Shown here in pieces: positions 11,701 to 21,400 of a DNA stretch of 64,000 nucleotides. The stretch is from Nageia nagi (taxonomy: Eukaryota; Pinophyta), in NCBI GenBank assembly GCA_050084985.1, contig JBITNC010000001.1, forward strand, positions 152,892,001-152,956,000, in the 5' to 3' direction. The position numbers and the translations under genes were made by a program. Below the pieces are notes generated by a model, which was not told the origin of the DNA, searched no databases, and was given only the letters and a program-made list of their open reading frames with translations. Positions within the stretch are counted from its first letter, which is position 1. Each line of letters begins with the position of its first letter.

Positions 11701-12631
11701 TGAAATCATCCAAGAGTGCATATCCAAACTGAAGGCAACATTTGAAATGACTGATCTAGGTCTATTGCATTACTATCTTGGAATGCAAGTATACCAACAC
11801 AAAAATTGTACTTATCTTAGTCAATCTAAGTATATATCATACATCTTGCAAAAGTTTGGAATGGAGGAGTGTAGATATGCTGCAATACCTATTTCTCCTA
11901 GAATCATTGTATCACTGAGCTTAGATTCTCAATTGGCTGATGCTATAGCTTATAGGCAATTGATCAATAGTCTTCTATATCTGACTATCTGTCATCCTGA
12001 TATTGCCTTTGCAGTGAATCTGATGGCATGATTCATGTAAATACCATATGTTGAACACCTCAATGCTATGAAGCAAATCTTGAGGTATGTGGTAGGGACA
12101 AAGGATCTTGCTCTTAAGTATTCCAAAGTGCCCTCGATTATTCTCTTAGGATTCTCAGATTCTGATTATGGGGGAGATAGAGATGATAGAAAATCAACCT
12201 CTGCATATGTGTTCAGCATTGGTTTAGGTGCTATCTCTTGGGCTTCCAAGAAGCAACCTACTGTGACTCTTTCTACCACTGAAGCTGAATATCGAGCCAT
12301 GTCTGTTGCCACCCAAGAAGCTATTTGGCTGAGGCATCTTTTGAACAAAATTGGGTATAAGCAAAATGGCCTATCTCTTATTTCTTCTGATAATCAATTA
12401 GCTATCTCTTTGGCTAAGAATCCTATGTTCCATCAAAGAACTAAACATGTGGAAATCCAAGCCCATTTTATCAGGGAGAAGGTTCTAGATGACATCATAC
12501 ACTTGGAGTATTGTCCATCTACTGAAAAATCTGCTGATATATTCACTAAGCCCCTTCCTAAAGCTCAATTCAGCAAGCTTAGGGATTCTCTCAGGTTGGT
12601 GAAGTTGCCCTCAAGGGGGAGTGAAGTTTGA
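8735..12631 (+). pseudogene. Copia gag-pol polyprotein, one frame with ten in-frame stops
   Basis: All parts lie in one frame with no frameshift. The first 422 codons are intact and hold gag (starting MVETFIPKYILDGSNFGIWE, the copia/UBN2 type), a zinc knuckle CNFCGIFGHKEYDCHKKK (C-x2-C-x4-H-x4-C, about 9512-9565) and the protease site WIVDSGCTNHM (about 9680). Then come the GAG-pre-integrase HEQLGHLN, integrase with HSDLMGP and FIDDFSR (10240-10330), RT with [10 protein letters not shown] (11410) and the active-site LYVDDLL (11665), and RNase H with TTEAEYRAM (12278). Premature stops occur at 10001, 10373, 10829, 11300, 11387, 11393, 11540, 11555, 12029 and 12038. Several sit exactly where the family has Gln, Trp or Arg. 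A gag-protease product could still be made if transcribed; pol could not. Confidence 0.95.
12613..12621 (+). other. Internal polypurine-tract-like site right after pol
   Basis: AAGGGGGAG followed by TG, nine bases identical to the true polypurine tract at 13609-13617 and also followed by TG. It overlaps the last codons of pol, the place where many copia elements have their real tract. A hairpin (TGAAGTT ... AACTTCA, about 12622-12658) follows. Confidence 0.7.
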
Positions 12632-12689
12632 ACTTTTGTTAGTGATGATAACTTCACCTCTAAGAGGCCTTTTTTGATTGTACATTCTA

Positions 12690-13165
12690 GACCTCCATGG
12701 TAAGTTTGCTCTGCATGACAAACTTGTTGTACAATTGTTGTTATAGAGTGTTGATTATTTTATACCTCCATGGTAAGTTTGTTCTGCATGACAAACTTGT
12801 TATACATTTTATACCTCCATGGTGAGTTTGCTCTATGTGAGAAACTCATTGTACAATTTTTGAGCATATAATTAATATAACTCCGTGGTAAGTTCACTTT
12901 GCATGATGAACTTGTTGTACATTTTATACCTCCATGGTGAGTTTGCTCTACTTGAGAAACTTGTTGTACAATTTTTATGCTCTATACCTCCGTGGTGAGT
13001 TTGCTCTACGTGAGAAACTTGTTGTACAATTTTTGAGCATATAATTAATATACCTTCGTGGTAAGTTCACTCTGCATGACAAACTTGTTATACATTCTAT
13101 ACCTCCATAGTGAGTTTGCTCTATGTGAGAAACTCATTGTACAATTTTTATGCTCTATTAATAAT
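12690..13165 (+). repeat. Tandem array of hairpin-forming units in copia 3' UTR
   Basis: Eight units of about 49-70 bp share the core ACCTCCATGGTAAGTTTGCT. Each unit contains an inverted repeat, clearest in the first: AAGTTTG then CTCTGCATGA then CAAACTT, a 7-bp stem with a 10-base loop, followed by TTGTACA. Units 3-5 and 6-8 repeat as a larger set that includes GAGCATATAATTAAT spacers. Where units diverge, the stem arms often change together (AAGTTCA ... TGAACTT in unit 4). The array sits between the end of pol and the polypurine tract, so it would be in the 3' UTR of the genomic RNA. Its role is unknown. Confidence 0.85.
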
Positions 13166-13608
13166 CAACACATGTCTATATACAATAGGTGACTATGAGT
13201 GATGGATTGACATCTCCGTGATGACTTATAGTGCACCATTAATCAGTTATTTATAAGATGGCATTATTTGATTCTCTTATTTGAATATATGATGCATCTA
13301 ACTAATTTTGTTCATGAGTTGCTTGTAGTATGCAGGATCTACTTCAGAAATGTAGGTTGCTCACCTTGTGAAAGCAAGCTCATGGAGACTCACATGTCAG
13401 CTTAAAGTTGATCGACTACTATGTACAGTGAAACTAATGATTGTATTGTAAACCATTTTTTCAAATGGTAATGTAGTGATTCTCATACTAGTTCTTAAAA
13501 AGATTCTTAAATATGTAAATGTTCTCATCTCCACTTGTATCTTTATAGTGGAGAACTCTCTCTTACTCTCTCTCTTCTTTCTTCTACACTCTATCCCAAT
13601 ATTGCATT
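13166..13608 (+). other. Copia 3' UTR, non-array part
   Basis: No coding frame. It includes a weak extra copy of the array core near 13205 (ATCTCCGTGATGACTTATAG) and ends with a pyrimidine-rich run of CTCTCT/TTCTTTCTTCT words just before the polypurine tract, a common arrangement next to the tract in retroelements. Confidence 0.5.
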
Positions 13609-13617
13609 AAGGGGGAG
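13609..13617 (+). other. Copia polypurine tract
   Basis: AAGGGGGAG ends exactly where the 3' LTR begins (TGTTAGAATTTG at 13618). It would prime plus-strand DNA synthesis. Confidence 0.9.
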
Positions 13618-13960
13618 TGTTAGAATTTGTAATGAAATATTGTGAATATCTAAACTCCTTGTAAGTTCAATTAATCACTTAAAGGATATGTAGATACCTT
13701 AAGGGATTAATTGAATTCTTTATTATGTGTAGACTTTGACCTAACCATGGGGTTAGTTGATAGGTTAAAGTTAGGTCACACATTTATTGTAACCCTAACC
13801 TTACCCTTGGGTTAAAGGGAGGTTAGGGAGGTGCTTTCAAGCTATAAATAGAGGGCCTCTCCTCTTGTAACATATCTAAGTTTTTGGAGTAACATTACTC
13901 TACTAGTTTGTGTAGGAGAGAGGAAGAGAATAGTTGTAAGCGGGGCATACTTGAGAATTG
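13618..13960 (+). repeat. Copia 3' LTR, truncated
   Basis: Matches 5087-5419 of the 5' LTR with roughly eight to ten substitutions, a 10-bp insertion near 13641 and a conserved TATAAATA at 13843-13850. The match ends abruptly after GAGAATTGA; the last 130 bp of the LTR (5420-5549 equivalent) are missing and the sequence passes directly into a different element. This is a deletion or rearrangement breakpoint, not a normal integration end. Confidence 0.9.
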
Positions 13961-13965
13961 AAATT

Positions 13966-14470
13966 TTCTTATAAAAAAGAGAGGAGAAGGTGAAGCTTTT
14001 TATGAAAGCCTTATTGTTGAAGGTATGTATTATTATGGAGGCATACATGGTGAATTATTTCTTTTAGAGTGAGAATATGTTGAAAAGAAAGATTGTGTTG
14101 ATAAATATCTTGTAGGAATAGCATGCTTAGAAAGTATTTATATTGCCCATAAGGATAATGAATTTCTCATTGAAAAGATACACCTTCAAGTTGTAGAGGA
14201 GGATATATCATCTCATCCTTTTGTTGAAGAGTGCTACATGGAAGAGGATTGGTCTTCCCAAGTTGAAGACCACCAAGATGAGGTGGTTGATGAATATCTC
14301 ATTGAAGAGACAAGTATTTAAGATTCATTCTATGAGAATGTTTGCATGTTTGAAGACCACTCTAAAGTGTATGAATACCACAAAGATGAGGTGGATGCAA
14401 ATTATCTCATGGAGGATGGACAAGATCAAAATTTTTATGATGGAGTATATCTCATGGATGACCAAATTTG
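13966..14470 (+). pseudogene. Acidic repeat protein remnant of LARD-D element
   Basis: In one plus-strand frame the translation is rich in Glu, Asp and Tyr and shows loosely repeated blocks: VVEEDISSHPFVEECYMEED, then VEDHQDEVVDEYLIEE, then HKDEVDANYLMEDGQDQNF and GVYLMDD. Stops occur inside (near 14070 and 14321), so it is broken. Related sequence lies in opposite orientation in the second LARD-D element (about 51850-52350). The protein is not one I recognise; there is no zinc knuckle, protease or polymerase motif. It lies upstream of another open frame (15340-15774) and a polypurine tract (15907-15917), so it looks like the body of a non-autonomous LTR element. The 5' part of the element is absent, lost at the junction with the copia 3' LTR. 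Confidence 0.55.
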
Positions 14471-15339
14471 AAGGATATTTATGTGATGAATCCATATAGA
14501 TTCTCATGGAGAAGTGTTATTTTTTGGTTACAACCCACTTAGATGTAATGGAATAATATTAATTTGGAATGATATAATATGATCAACTAGATTTAAGATT
14601 TGGGAGTTGATTACCCATATGTTAGAGTTCCTCTAAAGGGGGGAGAAAAGTTAAGAAGGAGAAACCCTTATGATGTAGTATTTATTTCTTGAAGAACATT
14701 CACATTGGATGGATGGATATTGTAAAACTCACTCATTTGGATTGAATGATGATTATAGTAGAGAGGAAATATGGGATAATGATCAAAGAGAGATAATATA
14801 TGAAGAGGATATGAAGAATATATGTTTCATGCTCAATGGAGAATCTCACTCATAAAGAATGAAGGATTTATTCTATGAAGAGAAGAGCACATGACACTAT
14901 CTCATTTCGGAGGAGAAATATGCAATAACAAATGAGATAGAGAATGAATATATAACCAAGGTTTGTGAAATTCAAATTATCATATCTATGAAGGAATCAA
15001 TTATTGGAAAATAATATCACTCATAAATAGTGAAGAGTATTTTGTATGAGCAAGACTATCTCAAGGGGGGATAGAACATAGTGAGATAGTCACTCATGGA
15101 CTTCATGGTGTAATGGAGGAATTGTAAAAGGAAATTGAGAGATGTATTGAAGAGGTAATTGTGGATGAATATCACTCACTTGGAGTGATAACAAAGAATT
15201 AACTTGAAGAGGAAACATTTTGAAAAGAGGAATTATAGGAGTTCCTTACTATATTTAAAGAAATAGTTGCTTCAAGATTAACATGGGATCCTATTAAACA
15301 AATAACCATTGGAGGTAAAACATTATTATTTTTATTTTA
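14471..15339 (+). pseudogene. LARD-D internal region, decayed coding sequence
   Basis: Short acidic blocks in shifting frames (for example YAITNEIENEYITK and ESIIGK near 14920-15010) align with the nested copy on the minus strand at about 52100-52310, which reads IEKREETKIGEL and EASIVGEEDHSFGV. A block ending TATCTCATTT carries a stop at the same codon in both copies. This shows the two elements share a long internal sequence, probably once a continuous reading frame. No known domain. Confidence 0.5.
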
Positions 15340-15774
15340 TTGACTAATGATACTAATGATTATTTGTTGATTATATGTTTGAAGGATAGCTATAAGGCCA
15401 TTATGAATGAAGAATATGGTGTATGTCTTATCAAGGCATCACTTGAAGATTGTCTCATGGAGACAATATTGCTAATGATTATTCCTTGGTTGAAGAAAAT
15501 GAAGGAAAGATTGGGTCACTTGAACTCAAAGATATTTGTATGGTTTAATCATCTATGTGTGATGGTTAATTATTATGCAAACACCACTTGGGAAGAAATG
15601 TGTACAAATATGAGAGAATATGAGCAAGAATGGTTGTTAAGAACCATTACCATTGGCATTAATGTAATGCCAATACAAGAACCTTTTAATGAGGGGGGAT
15701 TTTCTCATCAAAATGAGGCACTCATTTATTTACAAGAAGGAGAAGCATCAGGGATGGAGGAGATCCTAAACTAA
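15340..15774 (+). CDS. Unrecognised 144-codon open frame of LARD-D element
   Basis: An open frame starting at an ATG in an AT-rich stretch; the start is arbitrary because the related region extends upstream. The product has a Lys- and Leu-rich middle (WLKKMKERLGHLNSK) and an acidic end (LIYLQEGEASGMEEILN). Its DNA aligns with the minus-strand frame 51496-51852 of the nested LARD-D element, including GGGTCA near 15513, the TGCAAACA word and the TGGAGGAGATCC word, although reading frame and sequence have drifted. It has no recognised motif. It lies about 130 bp upstream of the polypurine tract, so it is the last coding segment of the element. Confidence 0.45.
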   Translation: MTNDTNDYLLIICLKDSYKAIMNEEYGVCLIKASLEDCLMETILLMIIPWLKKMKERLGHLNSKIFVWFNHLCVMVNYYANTTWEEMCTNMREYEQEWLLRTITIGINVMPIQEPFNEGGFSHQNEALIYLQEGEASGMEEILN

Positions 15775-15906
15775 AGGTTGAAGGAGTGCCAATGTGAATA
15801 TTTTGTGTTGTTTGCTTTCTTGTTGAAAAATTGGAGGAAATGAAAAAGATTAAGTTTCTTCTAATTTTTTATTCTTCAAGACTTATGAAAAATTCCCTTC
15901 ATCATC

Positions 15907-15948
15907 AAGGGGGAGAATGTTGGAAATAGAGCTCAATCAAAGACCATT
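15907..15948 (+). repeat. LARD-D polypurine tract and start of its 3' LTR
   Basis: AAGGGGGAGAA is followed at 15918 by TGTTGGAAATAGAGC, a typical tract-LTR junction. The nested LARD-D element has the same arrangement (tract AAGGGGGATAA, then TGTTGGAATATTAAGC on the minus strand). After only about 31 bp the LTR is interrupted by Gypsy-C. Confidence 0.65.
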
Positions 15949-18382
15949 TTTTATGTACCTCAAATTTCCTTTCTTCCTCTAGTTAGAATTCATGTATGAG
16001 TCATATTTTCAAATTGGTATTGTGCTTATCAATATGATTTTTATAAATTGTAAGGGTATAAGGTATTATGTGGATGACTTATTAGTTTAAAATTCTTATC
16101 TTTCCTAGGTAATTATGGTGTAATTATTTAAAAAAAGTTTATTTTATATGCAAAAGAAAAATAAATTTTTTGTTAGAGTTTTTAAATAAAATATTATATG
16201 TCAATATTTTGTTATTTCCTAACCTAAATAGCTAAGGTTCTTGTTACCTAAATCCTAGCTAAGTTGAATACCTTACTTGACTAAACATTATAAGAATAGT
16301 TTTATTTTGGTGGAGGGGTAATGTTTTATTTTAATGGTGTAAACCCTTTAGAGATTATATTTGAGGCATCCATTGAATGTTGATTAAGGACAATGAACAT
16401 ATTTTATCCACCATTGAAACTTCCATGTGGTCAAAGATTAGGCTATCAATTTTAACCTAGGGCTTCTCAAAAATGTTCTTGAGAAGAAAAACATTCCTCA
16501 TTATTGCAAGGGTTTTATTTCAATTCATGGCCATAATATGTAGTGATTCCATCATTTCTTGATAGGTTTTGTAGTGGTATGAGTTTTTTTAGCCATGACT
16601 TTTGTTAACATGATGAATAGAGGGGTTTACTTTGCCAATTTTTTACACTATTTTAAACTACTTACTGCAAATCATGGAGATATCCATTTTGAGGGGCACC
16701 TATACTATGCATCATGGGTGGTTTTTTATCCTTGTTTATCAACCATTTTAGAAATGATCTACCCCTATTTGATGGTACCTTGATGTACACCTTCAAGGAA
16801 ATTTGGAAACCCATTAGTGGTCTATTAGTGGAGTTCTAGTAGTTGTTGTGTGGTTACCTAAACATAGTTGATTTCTTCCCCTAACATGGGATTTAAATTG
16901 GTTTGCTATATGTTTTCCTATAAGTGGGACTCTCTATTCTTTCTATTTTTCAAATGTTAACTAAGATTTTCTTTGGCATATATTTTATGTTTTGCATTTG
17001 GTTTCTACATTAGAAAGGGCATAAGTAAAGTATGATTTTCATTTTAAAATATATGATTTATATATGTTTAAATCAAAATCCATATGTTATTTTCTCTCTA
17101 TTTTATGGGAGTATTAATAATTTCATTGATATATGGATATTGCATTTATTGATCCTTTCATTATATATTTTTTAGGGTTGTATATTTGGAATGTTAGTTT
17201 TAAAATAGGAAATAGTTACAGGGTTCTCTAGTCTTAACTATAGCTAGAAACTCTTAAACATTAGCCAAACTCAATGAACCATTATGACATTACAAACCTA
17301 GAATATGAACCAAATGCTCCATAAAATTATTCTTTAGATTTAACTTATGAATATTAGAGATTATCTAACTCTAAATAAATTGAACCTAAAACCTATTTCA
17401 AACTATTGACATGTTTTGTTTCTTGTGTATACTTAGTTTTATTTTATGAATACAAATATATGCAAATTTTGATACATATATTGTTATTTGAAAACCCCCC
17501 TTACTAATATATGTAATATATCTAACCACACATAAATGTTTATTTGGTTAAGAACAAGTACAAAGGTAGCAATCAAAAGATGAACTAAGTTTGATATAGT
17601 CAATGTTATAGCTATGAGGTTATTGATTTTTGGATAATATTTTCAATTAGATGTTGTAGTAGTTTATTTTGTTTAAGAAGATTTATGATATATATTTTTC
17701 TTTCTACTCTTTGACTCAAAATAATCATTTGAAAAGGCTAGTATTATTTTAAAGTAAATGAGAAATACAAAAACAATATGTAAATAGATTTCAATAAATA
17801 ATTATTTAGATTTAGACAAATGATATCCCCATCACTCTAAAATTAGTTGAGAATGATATGTTTATCTTAACAAGAAGTAACTAATAAAATTAAGGTAATT
17901 ATGTAATCACTATCTCAATTTGAACATGATATGAAGTGTTAAGATCCAAAATTTGTAGAGATGTATTTGAAAGATCTTATGGTTATGATAATCCAACCTA
18001 TATAGGAAGGAGAAGATATTGAAAGGATGTTAAATATGAAAGTTATGTACTAGGGTTCCATAAGAATGAAATATTTAAAATAAAACCATAGATGGACTTG
18101 AACCAAAAGTAATAAAAATCTATAAAGATTGAAATACTTCAACTTGATCCTAATGATTGGGTAAGTAGTATATATTTTGCTTAAAAGTTTTTTGTATTTG
18201 CAGCACTACCTTCAATGGTAAAACTATTTTTAGTCCTCACATCTTGAAAATTCATATTGTATGTAATCTATTAGCAAGGTGACTCATGTAAAATAAATAA
18301 ATAAAAAATTGTTGTTACCTTTTATGATGAAATTGATAACTAGATGAGTTTATTTTGGAAAGTAAATTGTTGGTATCTTACA
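15949..18382 (+). repeat. Gypsy-C 5' LTR (about 2434 bp)
   Basis: Aligns along its whole length with 23044-25535. The first bases have decayed (TTTTATGTACCTC against TGTCATGTAGGTTG in the 3' LTR). It ends TTGGTATCTTACA, immediately followed by the primer-binding site. Short open frames inside (such as 16595-16783) are not kept in the other LTR in the same form. Confidence 0.88.
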
Positions 18383-18402
18383 TATGGTATTAGATCCCTA
18401 AC
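18383..18402 (+). other. Gypsy-C primer-binding site
   Basis: TATGGTATTAGATCCCTAAC follows the LTR end and resembles the tRNA-iMet-complementary TGGTATCAGAGCC with C-to-T and G-to-A changes. Confidence 0.65.
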
Positions 18403-18458
18403 AATTAATCCTATTACCTATAAACCTAAGATGCTCAATTTGTTCTTATTAAATAATA

Positions 18459-21400
18459 ATGGTTGAAACTCAAAGGGGAATAGGTAGTAATTAAGGCCAA
18501 GGTGGTTACAGAGGTAGAGAAAGGGGAAGAGGTAAGGGTATAACTAATATCACAATCCAAACTCTAAAATTATTCAATCCAATCATAGCCCACATGTTGA
18601 TCAACTTATTAAAAGTGGTTATCAAGAAAATGAAAATGGTGTTCCCTTGGAAGTAATCATAGGATAAATGAGGAAACAAATTGAGAAGAATTAATAATTA
18701 ATATCCAATATTCAATATGTTCCAACTAGGATAGAGGAAATTTTATCTAATGACCCTTTAGCTGAATAGAGGGAACATGTAACTGTCAAGTTAGCTAAGG
18801 AAATAAGATAGTTTCAAGTGTCCAAATTTAATGATAATAATGTAGAGGAAGTTGAAGGTTGGTTAAATCAACTAGAGGTACATTTTACCATAAAAGGGTA
18901 TGGAACTTTTACAAAAAGCTTTATTAAGTTTGTAGTAAAATGGTGGAATACATATCTATCAAGTGTTGGGATACAAATAATTAATATAAGTTGCCTCAAA
19001 TTTGTTAGTTTTTTCAAAGAAAGGTATCTTTCCAACTAATTCTATGTGGAAAGGCAAAATGAATTTCTACATCTTGAGTAGAAAAATCTATTAATGGAGG
19101 CTTACTACTAGTAGTTTATTAATATCCTTAAAAAGGATATTAATCTTCATGACCCACTTTTAAAAATGATGAAAAACTTAAGACCCAAAGGTTTATTTTG
19201 GGACTTGAAACTAGAATGCTATTAATCTTCATGACCCAATAACTATCCAAAGGGCATTCAATCTAATTAAAAGAGGAGATATGAATTAGGTTTCAAGAAG
19301 GGCTACTTCTAAACTTTTTAGGGTTACTAAAGTTGAACAAAAAAAAGATGACAAGAAGAAAACTCCAAGATAGTTACATTGGTATGAGAATTAAAAGAAG
19401 AACCACAATGAAGAGAAAAAGGGGAAAAACAATGAAAATAAGTTTACAAGGAGGAATGCTCAAGATAATTAGTATAATCATGCTACAAAAAGGAATAGGC
19501 CAAATCTTGCTAAGATCAATAATGAGCAAAAGAGACCCAATCCAAATAAACCCACTTTTCTTAAAAATGGATGCTATCATTATGGATGAAAATATTATAT
19601 GTATTAGTTTCTATATAAGGAAGAATACAAGGGAGAATTTTCTATTTCCATAGAGAATCATTGCATCAATACCACTACTAATTAGTAGATAGGGGAAAAT
19701 CAAGCCACTTCACTTGTTCTTGTAGGTATTATCCATAGTAAAAATGTTTCTATCTTAATTGATTATGGAGCAACTAAAAGTTTTATTTCTTCCTACTTTT
19801 TGCATAAATTACTATCAAAACCTATTAAAATGCATTAGCTATGAAATGTAGAGTTTGCTTTAGGGAAAATTTGTAAACTAAGATAATATCTACCTGATGT
19901 GGAATTTTTATTACTTGATCATGAAACAAAGATACATTTGCATGTGGTGCCACTTCCATCATATGAAATTATTTTGGGTTTAGATTGGTTATACCATATC
20001 AAAGTTGAGTTAGATTTTCCTAAAAGGACTATTAATCTTACATTGTGTCAAAAACATTTTAGTGTACATCCATTAGTAGCCTTATAGTTTATTAAAGCTG
20101 CCAAGAAAAATTATCAATTATTTATTGTACAACTTCATGAAAAAGAACAAGTATATGAAATTAACCATTTTTTTCATATATTTCTTAAAGATTTTATGGA
20201 TAGTTTTCTTGATGAGCTTCTTGGTATGTCACCAATTAGAAATTTTGATTTTTAAATTGAGTTAATTCTAGGTGCTAAACCTATAACTCAAAATCCTTAT
20301 CATATGATTATTCTGTAAATGCAAGAACTAAAACTATAGCTTTAAGATTTGATAGATAAAGGGTTAATCAAACCTAGTGTGTCACCATGGGGTAGAGTAA
20401 TACTATTTTTTAAGAAAAAGGATGGCACCATGGGGTAGGTTAATCAAACCTAGTGTGTCACCATGGGGTAGGGTAATACTATTTTTTAAGAAAAAGGATG
20501 GCACCATGAGACTTTACATTTATTATAGGATGTTGAATAAGTTGATGATCAAAAATCAATATCCCCTTCCAAGAATAGATTATCTTTTTGACTAGTTGAA
20601 AGATGCAACATTTTTCTCTAAAATAGAACTAAGGTTTGGATATCATCAAATTAGAATCAAAGACTAGGATACTTTTAAGAGAACCTTTAAAACTTGATAT
20701 GGTCATTATGAGTTTACTATATTGCCTTTTGGTTTAACAAATGCACCATCAACATTTATGAATTTCATGAATAGTGTATTCAAAGATTATTTAGATAAAT
20801 TTATCTTAATATTTTGAGATTACATTATGATCTACTCATAGAATATGGAGGAGCATGAGCAACACTTAAGATTGATACTAGAAATCCTTAGGAATAATTT
20901 AATTTATGGTAAATTGTCCAAATGTGAGTTCTTTTCTTCACAAGTATAATATTTGAGTCATATCATTTATGTTTATGTCTTGGTAGTTGATCCAAAAATG
21001 TGAAATCATTTATGAGTTGATCAACCTCATAGAATATATTAGAAATTTATAGTTTTATGGATCTAGCTAGTTATTACCATAAACTTTTAAAGGATTTTTC
21101 AAAATTAGCTTATCTAATAACTCAATTACAATGAAAACACAAAAAATTCATATGAAATGATAAGTGTGAAACAACCTTCCACTTGCTAAAATAAAATCTA
21201 ACTTTAGCACTATTTTAAATCTACTTAATACTATTAAAGATTTTACAATTTGCATAGATGCTTGCATCAAAGGTTTAGGTAGTGTTCTTATGCAAAAGTT
21301 CTAGTTGTAGTTTATGAGTCACACAAACTCAAGGACCATGAAAGAAATTACACCACTCATAATCTATAACTTGCAATAGTAGTGCATGCCCTTAAAATGT

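Larger units (their letters stand above)
5087..13960 (+). mobile_element. Ty1/copia LTR retrotransposon, near full length
   Basis: The element has a 5' LTR (5087-5549), a tRNA-Met-type primer-binding site, a 3.2-kb leader, gag-pol in the copia order (gag, protease, integrase, RT, RNase H; 8735-12631), about 1 kb of 3' untranslated sequence with a tandem hairpin array, a polypurine tract (13609-13617), and a 3' LTR that is cut short at 13960. Integrase before RT defines Ty1/copia. The LTRs differ at only about 3% of aligned positions by eye plus a 10-bp indel, so this is one of the younger insertions in the window. The long leader and long 3' UTR are unusual; the leader carries a host-gene fragment. 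It cannot move on its own, because of ten stop codons in gag-pol and the broken 3' LTR. Confidence 0.92.
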
